From assembly GCA_019634635.1 (NCBI GenBank), contig JAHCBB010000011.1:115692-179691 (forward strand): a stretch of DNA of 64,000 nt. The letters are read 5' to 3'. Position 1 is the first letter of the stretch, and every line of letters begins with the position of its first letter. The position numbers and the translations under genes are program-made. The notes under the pieces were generated by a model, which did not search any database, was not told the origin of the DNA, and saw only the letters and a list, made by a program, of their open reading frames with translations. Shown here in pieces: positions 58,111-64,000 of this stretch. Origin of the DNA: Verrucomicrobiia bacterium (lineage in GTDB: Bacteria > Verrucomicrobiota > Verrucomicrobiia > Limisphaerales > UBA9464).

Positions 58111-59340
58111 GTGAGCAAAAAGAAAACCGAGTTCAGGCGACCGCAGGCCGGCGTGTTGGCCACGCGGTTGGGAGAAGTCCGGCGGTTCATTCAAGTGGTG
58201 GCGGGGCCGCGGCAGGTGGGGAAGACCACCTTGGTGCACCAGGTGGTGAATGAGACGGGAGTGCCGGTGGTGTTTGCCACTGCGGATGAGCCGACGCTTC
58301 GCGGGCCGCAGTGGATCGCCCAGCAGTGGGACGCGGCGCGGCTGGCTCTGAACAGAACGGGGGGGATTCTGGTGCTCGACGAAGTCCAGAAGGCCTCCGG
58401 TTGGGCGGAGGCGGTCAAGCGGTTGTGGGACGAGGACACGCGCCACCGTCGGCCGCTTCGAGTGGTGCTGCTCGGCTCGGCTCCGCTGCTCATCGAGCGC
58501 GGTCTCACGGAGAGCCTCGCAGGCCGCTTCGAGATGCTTCACCTGCCGCATTGGTCACTCGTCGAAATGTCGGCGGCATTCGGCTTCTCCTTCGAAGACT
58601 TTCTCTACTTCGGTGGCTATCCGGGAGCCGCGCCCCTGATCACCGACCCGCCGCGCTGGTCCCGCTACGTCTTGGATGCGTTGGTGGAGACCACCATCGC
58701 CCGGGACGTCCTGCTGCTGACCCGGGTGGACAAGCCGGCGTTGCTTCGACGCCTGTTCGAACTGGGCTGTCGTTATTCGGGCCAGGTCTTGTCATACACG
58801 AAGATGCTGGGACAGCTCCAGGATGCGGGAAACACCGTCACACTGGCCCATTATCTGGAATTGCTGGCGGCCGCTGGCATGCTGACCGGGGTCGAGAAGT
58901 ATGCCGGACAGGTGGTGCGCAGTCGGGGATCGAGTCCGAAACTCCAGGTGCTCAACACTGCGCTGATGACGGCAGGCTGTGGTCTGACACCGGCGGAGGC
59001 GCGGGCCGACCGGGCGTTTTGGGGTCGTCTGCTGGAATCGGCGGTGGGCGCGCATCTGGCCAACGCGGCCGCTACGGGAGACTGCGAACTGTATTATTGG
59101 CGTGAGCGGAATCGAGAGGTGGATTTCGTGGTCAAGTCCGGGCGGCGGGTGACGGCCATCGAGGTGAAGTCGGGCAACCACCGCGAGTCATTGCCGGGTA
59201 TGGAGGCATTTGCGCAGGCCTTCCGGCCTCATCGAACACTGCTGGTGGGCGGGGACGGAATTCCCGTGGAAGAATTCCTGGGCGGGTCCGTGAATCGGTG
59301 GGTAGCCGCACCTCACGAGATCGGCCCCGGTGGGCCATAA
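58111..59340 (+). CDS. AAA family ATPase with DUF4143 domain
   Basis: A 409-residue protein, GTG start 58111. The P-loop is GPRQVGKTT (32-40), Walker B is ILVLDEVQ, and a sensor-like strand is RVVLLGSAPLL. The DUF4143 region (~190-370) contains a helix-turn-helix-like part (VLSYTKMLGQLQDAGNTVTLAHYLELLAAAGML in pieces) and a C-terminal PD-(D/E)xK-like strand set (CELYYWRERNREVDFVVKSG, AIEVKSG). These ATPases are common orphan genes in bacteria and archaea, often suspected of DNA-related or selfish roles. A palindrome precedes the start, and repeat B follows 28 bp after the stop. Confidence 0.92.
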   Translation: MSKKKTEFRRPQAGVLATRLGEVRRFIQVVAGPRQVGKTTLVHQVVNETGVPVVFATADEPTLRGPQWIAQQWDAARLALNRTGGILVLDEVQKASGWAEAVKRLWDEDTRHRRPLRVVLLGSAPLLIERGLTESLAGRFEMLHLPHWSLVEMSAAFGFSFEDFLYFGGYPGAAPLITDPPRWSRYVLDALVETTIARDVLLLTRVDKPALLRRLFELGCRYSGQVLSYTKMLGQLQDAGNTVTLAHYLELLAAAGMLTGVEKYAGQVVRSRGSSPKLQVLNTALMTAGCGLTPAEARADRAFWGRLLESAVGAHLANAAATGDCELYYWRERNREVDFVVKSGRRVTAIEVKSGNHRESLPGMEAFAQAFRPHRTLLVGGDGIPVEEFLGGSVNRWVAAPHEIGPGGP

Positions 59341-59368
59341 TTCGTAGCCGGAGTGCGCAGGCTCCAGC

Positions 59369-59543
59369 CCGGATTTCTCACCGGGTTTCGTCGCGAGGCA
59401 CCGCGAAAGCCCGCCTGGCAAGGCGGCCAAAGCGGTTCCGAGCCGGGCTGTATGAGAACAGACCTTCCGGTGAGGAATTCGAGGCCAGCACGGCCAGACG
59501 GGCTTGCAGCAAGCCGCAGCAGAAACCCGGTGAAACTTCCGGG
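59369..59543. repeat. Repeat B copy 2, beside RAYT pseudogene
   Basis: Same 175-bp structure as 9437-9610: hairpin end CCGGATTTCTCACCGG, about 130 bp of shared internal sequence, and hairpin end CCGGTGAAACTTCCGG. It lies 75 bp from the 3' end of the RAYT pseudogene, the arrangement expected of a REP/BIME and its transposase. Confidence 0.8.
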
Positions 59544-59617
59544 CTAAGGCGGTTCTGAAGGCCGGACGACGAATTCGTCCGCCGCTTTAGGGAGTGATAA
59601 CCATGGGAGCCGCTCCC

Positions 59618-60579
59618 CTACCCGACCGTTCGCACCTGCAGATCCCTCAGCACGCTGATCCCGGGTAGAGGGACACCCCGGATCCGTCGCGCCCCGTCCT
59701 TGCGGTTGGCGCCAAACCGTTCCCGATGCTGGACGAACACCTCGTTCACAAACGCCTTGGATCCCAGCACCACCCCGTCGGTCAGGTGCCGGACGCGCAG
59801 TCGCAATACCTGAGCCACACTCAACGTCCCGCCGCGTCGCAACTCCTCCAGGATCGTCTCCCGATCCAGCGCCACCTTGTCACTCCGCCCCGGGCTCCCC
59901 GCCGTCACGAACAGACTCTGCCGGTATTCCGCCGCCGCCTCCCCCCAGGCCCCTGGCTCCAGGCAGCTCATCAACCCCTTGCGCATCACCCGGTTGCCCG
60001 TCAGCGCCGCGGCATGGCCGCAGAACCGGTAGTCCTTGGGATCCTGCACGATCCCGCCGCACCGGATTCAGGTCTATGTACGAGGCCAACATGCGGACCC
60101 GTGCTTGGGGTTGTATCGTCAGGACGCTCTTGACGTTCGGCCCGGCGTGCCAAAGCGGCCAGTGGCGATTGTACCAGCGGCTGGAAGCGCTGTTTGAACT
60201 CCTTCATGAACGCGGACGCATGCCCATTAATTCAACAGCGACTGGCGAAGATCCGGATCCACTGCCCCACGCTTCTCCAATCCCTCCCGGGCCGGACGGT
60301 CGGATCCTCTCTTGCCGTCAAGGGCCCCTCTCAGGCGTTGGAGCAGTTCGGCATATCCGCGCTGCCGGGACGCGCAGGGAGCAGGTGGAAGTGGTTGCCC
60401 ATCATGCAGTAGGTGATGATCTCGATCCCGCAGAACCGGGCGAGTTTGAGGAGGATCTCGGCGAGCTTCTCCTTGCACAGATCGTCGAGCAGTCGCTGAC
60501 CGCCAACGACGCGGGAGATGCAGTGGTACACCCCCACCCGTCCCTCCTCCGCCTTCACCTTCATCCGTGCCATGCGCAT
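59618..60579 (-). pseudogene. REP-associated tyrosine transposase (RAYT), multiply frameshifted
   Basis: Reading 60579 to 59618 on the minus strand, pieces of one RAYT appear in several frames. YHCISRVVGG and ITYCMMGNHFHLL (the HUH-type histidine pair of the Y1_Tnp domain) are in the first, with AELLQRLRGAL in the next. MKEFKQRFQ, then RWYNRHWPLW, then LASYIDLNPVR follow. A long C-terminal piece holds QDPKDYRFCGHAAA and LRLRVRHLTDGVVLGSKAFVNEVF. At least three frame changes are needed, so the gene is dead. Y1 transposases of this group mobilise REP sequences by single-strand transfer. The C-terminal piece alone remains open for 143 codons. Confidence 0.82.
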
Positions 60580-60631
60580 GGGTGATTTCCTACTCGCCTC
60601 ACTTCAATCAGTCAATGTTGAACCTGTCACT

Positions 60632-60882
60632 TTATTCAAACTGGTGCGGCCGGCGGTTCTCCGGCACGGCCGTCAGGCCTTCGACCCGAATCCGGAGGCC
60701 GCGCGCGGCGGTCAGGGCTGGCCGCGCGCCGCTGTTCGCCAGGCGCACTTCGCGCAGAGTCAGGGAATCAAACTGGTTGATGTCGAGCACCGGTTGGTCG
60801 TGGTGCGCCTCGTGCAGGGCCAGCGACACGTCTTCGAGGGTGAGGTGGAACTGTCGCTCCGCGTCGCCGAGCACGCGGGTGG
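60632..60882 (-). pseudogene. 3' gene fragment, possibly beta-helix (GH28-like), joined to repeat C
   Basis: On the minus strand, directly after repeat C, an open frame of ~83 residues ends LRIRVEGLTAVPENRRPHQFE. The pattern LTLREVRLANSGARPALTA resembles the rungs of a right-handed beta-helix such as in GH28-type glycosidases. It has no plausible own start and looks like the 3' end of a lost gene. The family call is tentative. Confidence 0.35.
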
Positions 60883-60920
60883 TACTGATAGGAGTTTGGT
60901 TTTGACGCTTCGCCGGGAGA
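60883..60920 (+). repeat. Repeat C, copy 2
   Basis: A 38-bp sequence (TACTGATAGGAGTTTGG, then TTTTGACGCTTCGCCGGGAGA). It is nearly identical to 61497-61533 and in the same orientation, and lies between two 3' gene fragments. Confidence 0.8.
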
Positions 60921-60937
60921 AGGTTGCGGGACCGGGG

Positions 60938-61496
60938 CTAGTCATGAAGCAGCGCCCGCGCGTCCTGGGGAGCGATCTCACCCGCTGCGACCCTCGCCCC
61001 CGCATCCTCCGCAAGGGGGCGATAGCCGCGGGCGGCCAGCCGCGCGCGCAGGTGCTCGGGAAGTATGTGTCCGACGCTGAGGGCGCTGGCTGTTTCCGCG
61101 TCGCAAAGCGCGAGTTCCCCCACCGCCACGCGTCCGACGTAGCCGCTGCCGTGACACGCTTCGCATCCGTCATCATCGCCGTCGCACGCGTCGCAGAGGC
61201 GGCGTGCCAGCCTTTGTGCGAGGATGCCGCGCAGCACCGCTGCGAGCAGATAGGGCTCGACCCCCATGTCGATGAGACGAGGGACGGCGGCGAGAGCCGA
61301 ATTGGTGTGCAGCGTCGCAAGCACAAGGTGCCCCGTCAGCGCCGCCTGTACGGCAATCCTCGCGGTCTCGGTGTCGCGTATCTCTCCGATGAGAATGACG
61401 TCGGGGTCCTGCCGGAGCAAAGAGCGCAGAACGCGCGGGAAAGTCAGGCCGATCTTGTCGTCGACCTGAATCTGGACGGCATTTTCAAGCCGGTAT
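60938..61496 (-). pseudogene. gspE: 3' fragment of a GspE/PilB-type secretion ATPase
   Basis: From the repeat C boundary at 61497 the minus strand reads [18 protein letters not shown], then [22 protein letters not shown] (Asp box/Walker B region), [11 protein letters not shown] (His box), the zinc motif CDACDG ... [13 protein letters not shown], and a normal C-terminus (LLHD). This is the C-terminal ~180 residues of a type II secretion or type IV pilus assembly ATPase. The N-terminal half and the Walker A motif are missing, so it cannot act. The break falls exactly at the repeat. Confidence 0.85.
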
Positions 61497-61533
61497 TACT
61501 GATAGGAGTTTGGTTTTGACGCTTCGCCGGGAG
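61497..61533 (+). repeat. Repeat C, copy 3
   Basis: A 37-bp match to 60883-60920, in direct orientation. The two copies bracket the gspE fragment. Confidence 0.8.
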
Positions 61534-61589
61534 ATGGATCCGGAAGCTAGCGCCCCGCGGATTGAAGGCGCAACCCCCGGAAGCCGAGC

Positions 61590-61631
61590 CCCGGGGAACT
61601 GCAGGCGGTGCCGCCTGCAGGGTTCCCCGGG
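61590..61631. repeat. Strong hairpin between repeat C and exported-protein gene
   Basis: Arms CCCGGGGAAC-TGCAGGCGG and CCGCCTGCA-GGGTTCCCCGGG pair over about 19 bp with a 2-base bulge and a TG loop. It lies 81 bp beyond the stop of the gene ending at 61712 and could act as a transcript end or stabiliser, though no T-run follows on the minus strand. Confidence 0.6.
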
Positions 61632-61711
61632 ACCGGTCCACGACGCGGACGGTGCGGCGGTCATGCCGCCCCCCGACACGGCGAGCGCGTTCAACGGATT
61701 CATTGGCGGCT

Positions 61712-64000
61712 TCACGGAGCCGTGGAGTGTTCCGTCCCGATGCTCAGCCGGTAGAAGGATGCCGGCGCCGGCTCCGGGTCGTGAAACCAGGTCGCGTGGG
61801 CGGTGGCATCCCGGGACTCCACCAACTCCCAGGAGTCCCAGTCGCTGGATCGCTCCAGTCGGTGGATGAGGCCGGGGATTGTCTGGGCCTCCATCCTCAG
61901 GCCGCCGGCATCGTGTTGGGGTTGCCTCAGTTCGGTGGACCAGGCTCCCGACGCGAGCCGGATGATGCTTGCCGCCTCGACACCTCCTGCCTCGGTCATG
62001 CTGCCCACCAGGGTCAGCCCGCCCGACGGATCCGCCAGAATGGCGGTCACGGAGCCCGCGGGATCGAGCCGCGGGCCAAAATCCGCCAGCGGGGTGCCGT
62101 CCGCGGCAAACCGGGCGAAGAGGGGCGGCGTCGCGGACAGCCCCGGGAAGCGTCCGCAGAGGTAGGATTCCCCTCCAGCAACGGGGAGGATGTCCTGCAC
62201 CGGACTCGTCAGCCCGCGGAACCGTCGACGGGAGTCGAAGGTGCCGTTGGGGCGCAGCGGAACAGCCCAGCGTGCCGGAGTGAGGAAGGGGCCGAACGCG
62301 TACAGGTCGCCGCCAGGCAGCACCCGGAAGCCCACGGCAACCCCGTCAAAGGTGGAACGGAAGGTCGCGTCGGCCGTGCCGTCGGGATGCAGTCGGGCCA
62401 CTCCCGGGCTGTTCTGCTCATCCACTCGGGTGAATTGCCCGCTCACCAGGATTTGGTCGCCCTGCATGGCCACCGCGGTGAGCTCATAGCCCGTAAAGAT
62501 GCCGGTGAACCTGGGCTGAAAAGAGTCGTCGAGGGAGCCGTCCGGCGTCAGGCGCGCCGCCACGTTCTGCGTCACGCCGTTGAATTCGCGAAAGGCGCCC
62601 ACGGCCACGATCCCGCCATCCGGCTGCACGCATACGCCCTTCACCGGACCGCTGAATCCCCGCCCCGTCTGAAACTCCGGGTCAATGCCACCCCCGGGGA
62701 GCAGGCGGACCAGGCCGCTGCGCGGGGTAGCGTTCACCGCGGCGAAAAAGCCGGCGACCAGGATCTTTCCGTCCGGCTGACGGACCATCTGGTTCAGGCG
62801 TCCGAACTGGAGGCCGGCGTCCGCGTCCGCCGACTCCTTGAACAGAAGCACCGGCCATTGCGGATCCGTGGTGCCGTCGGTCCGAAAACGTTCGAGGCGG
62901 ACGGCACCTCCCCGGATCGTGCGTCGGCCGGCAAGAAAGCTGCCATCCGGGAGCGCCAGCACCGGGCCCTCAATGGCCCCCGCTGTCCGCCGGGCGGGAG
63001 TGCTGCCCACGACACCGAAGCGCCCGTCGTTGTCCCGAAGCCACAGTGTCAGGGCGGTTTCGGGCGTGCCCTCGGGCCAGGGACCCTGGAGCCCGATCCG
63101 GACTGCGACGTCGGGCACGGCCTGCGCGTCCTCGGTGACGCGAAGCAGGATGGAGGCTTCGGTCTGACCCGGTTGGAACCGAACCGTCAGGGGAAGCGGC
63201 GCCGGGACCGCCTCCGGGGTGGCCGCCGCCAACAGCGGGCCCTGGGTTCCGCCCGGGACGAAATCGAGCGTCACGGAAGCCTCCGTTTCGATGTCCCGGG
63301 TACGGGCGATGCGGACCGTGGTGCCCTGGCCGCCCTCCGTGACAAAGCCCTCGGTCCTTGCGATCGCAAAGGGCAGGTCATCGTCCTCGAGCCGGATGTC
63401 CACCAAGCCGTTCATGCCCACCCCCGTGCCCACGGAGGGATTTCCCAGACGCAGCTGGAAGGAGCGCGTCCCCTGGGCCCCGGTGTCGTTGCGAAGGAGC
63501 ACCTCAACGATTCGTTCACTTTCGCCGGGTTCGATTCGCAGGACCTGTGCCGCGAATTCGAAATCCGTGCCGAACCGGGCGGTGCCGTTGACGGGCGACA
63601 CCCGGAACTGGGACGCGGTGTTCAAGGGGCCGGTTCGCACAATCCGGAGACGAACCACGCCTTCCGCCTCGCTGACCGTGGTCGCGGCGAGTTCAAACTG
63701 AATGCGGTTGGTGCACCGCTGGTAGTCTGCGACCCGGGGCCCGAGTTCCCGAAGCGTGGCCGCGTTGTCCGCGGCGCCCTCCACCCCGGTGGGTTGTCCT
63801 CGATACAGGACCTCCGGATTGGAGAAGTAGGGAATGTTCATACCGGCAGTTCCCATGATGGTTGCGAACTCGATCCCATCCGCCTCGAACCGGTGCGACT
63901 GGGAATGGGCGAAGGATCCACGGTAGATGCCGGGGTCCCCCGCACAGCCCATGAGGAAGGCTGACCGGTCGGCGATCCCGGCGCCCAGGCCCCACGGATA
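61712..64000 (-). CDS. Exported Calx-beta/delta-60 protein with protease-like N-terminus (cut by window edge)
   Basis: The minus-strand frame is open to base 64000, so the true start lies beyond the window; the ATG at 63952 is internal. The first visible part (GIEFATIMGTAGMNIPYFSNPEV) matches the methionine-turn region after the zinc motif in the metalloprotease at 10344 (compare its MAYDPG and LFSNPNL). The HExxH motif itself would lie off-window. Two or three Calx-beta domains (VSEAEGVVRLRIVRTG, FVTEGGQGTTVRIART) and delta-60 repeats (GKILVAGFFAAVN, LTPDGSLDDSFQP) follow. The C-terminal module (HRLERSSDWDSWELV ... FYRLSIG) ends it. It is probably a paralogue of the gene at 10344. Confidence 0.85.
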   Translation of the reverse strand, partial: YPWGLGAGIADRSAFLMGCAGDPGIYRGSFAHSQSHRFEADGIEFATIMGTAGMNIPYFSNPEVLYRGQPTGVEGAADNAATLRELGPRVADYQRCTNRIQFELAATTVSEAEGVVRLRIVRTGPLNTASQFRVSPVNGTARFGTDFEFAAQVLRIEPGESERIVEVLLRNDTGAQGTRSFQLRLGNPSVGTGVGMNGLVDIRLEDDDLPFAIARTEGFVTEGGQGTTVRIARTRDIETEASVTLDFVPGGTQGPLLAAATPEAVPAPLPLTVRFQPGQTEASILLRVTEDAQAVPDVAVRIGLQGPWPEGTPETALTLWLRDNDGRFGVVGSTPARRTAGAIEGPVLALPDGSFLAGRRTIRGGAVRLERFRTDGTTDPQWPVLLFKESADADAGLQFGRLNQMVRQPDGKILVAGFFAAVNATPRSGLVRLLPGGGIDPEFQTGRGFSGPVKGVCVQPDGGIVAVGAFREFNGVTQNVAARLTPDGSLDDSFQPRFTGIFTGYELTAVAMQGDQILVSGQFTRVDEQNSPGVARLHPDGTADATFRSTFDGVAVGFRVLPGGDLYAFGPFLTPARWAVPLRPNGTFDSRRRFRGLTSPVQDILPVAGGESYLCGRFPGLSATPPLFARFAADGTPLADFGPRLDPAGSVTAILADPSGGLTLVGSMTEAGGVEAASIIRLASGAWSTELRQPQHDAGGLRMEAQTIPGLIHRLERSSDWDSWELVESRDATAHATWFHDPEPAPASFYRLSIGTEHSTAP

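Noticed and set aside
60938..61496. Functional type II secretion or pilus ATPase
   Set aside because: The Walker A motif and N-terminal domain are missing, and the frame begins at repeat C.
57645..61711. Genomic island or prophage boundary
   Set aside because: No integrase, tRNA or phage gene is present. The area looks like accumulated fragments and repeats rather than one insertion.
61562..63964. 800-codon plus-strand open frame
   Set aside because: It is the antisense of the delta-60/Calx-beta gene; only the minus strand shows regular repeats and motifs.

Overview
The window looks like a chromosomal segment from a high-GC, aerobic or microaerobic member of Verrucomicrobiota, most likely the Limisphaerales/Pedosphaeraceae group. 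This is inferred from gene content, not from a marker gene. The pointers are large exported proteins built from delta-60 repeats and Calx-beta domains, PVC-type dehydrogenases with a c-type heme module, several PQQ-like beta-propeller proteins, a CotH/lamin-tail giant protein, a DUF1080 lipoprotein, an ECF sigma factor beside a Ser/Thr kinase with a WD40 propeller, and a small basic protein of the Chlamydiae/Verrucomicrobia type. No rRNA, tRNA, CRISPR array, prophage or plasmid gene was recognised.

Layout. 1-13.2 kb is an accessory, secretion-rich zone: a delta-60 protein cut by the window edge, a 420-bp palindromic repeat (repeat A), the sigma/kinase pair, and three exported-protein genes that share one short leader at their start codons. 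Between the second and third of these lie repeat B and an inverted second copy of repeat A. 13.7-18.8 kb is a compact housekeeping run: small basic protein, RluB-type pseudouridine synthase, SH3 protein, FolD, a DUF6941-like protein, a membrane protein, a DUF2007-like protein and SlyX. 18.8-32.2 kb holds two PQQ-like propellers, a very large ceramidase/dehydrogenase/cytochrome fusion, LptF, lysine 2,3-aminomutase, a pair of PH-domain membrane proteins, and decayed gene ends between them. 32.4-38.8 kb holds a hairpin-rich repeat, a TIM-barrel/propeller fusion, a Tat-exported protein, a Uma2 nuclease and a lipoprotein.

39-43 kb is a probable metal-related export operon (ABC ATPase, FtsX permease, His-rich lipoprotein, DUF3299 protein, metallophosphoesterase). 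43.4-52.3 kb has a PQQ-like propeller, a DUF1080 lipoprotein, an NfeD/FloA membrane-raft operon, a propeller protein, a DUF4230 protein and an S46 dipeptidyl peptidase. 52.4-57.6 kb is one 1738-residue CotH/lamin-tail protein. 57.6-61.7 kb is a gene graveyard: an AAA/DUF4143 ATPase with an operator-like palindrome, a second repeat B, a frameshifted REP-associated tyrosine transposase (RAYT), and 3' gene fragments each joined to the same 37-bp repeat (repeat C). The window closes with another exported Calx-beta/delta-60 protein, cut at the right edge.

The most unusual features are: repeat A with an exact 20-bp duplication abutting both ends of one copy; the leader shared by three otherwise different exported proteins; repeat B next to a RAYT; repeat C at the boundaries of gene fragments; and a C-terminal module recurring on many of the exported proteins, which could be a sorting signal.
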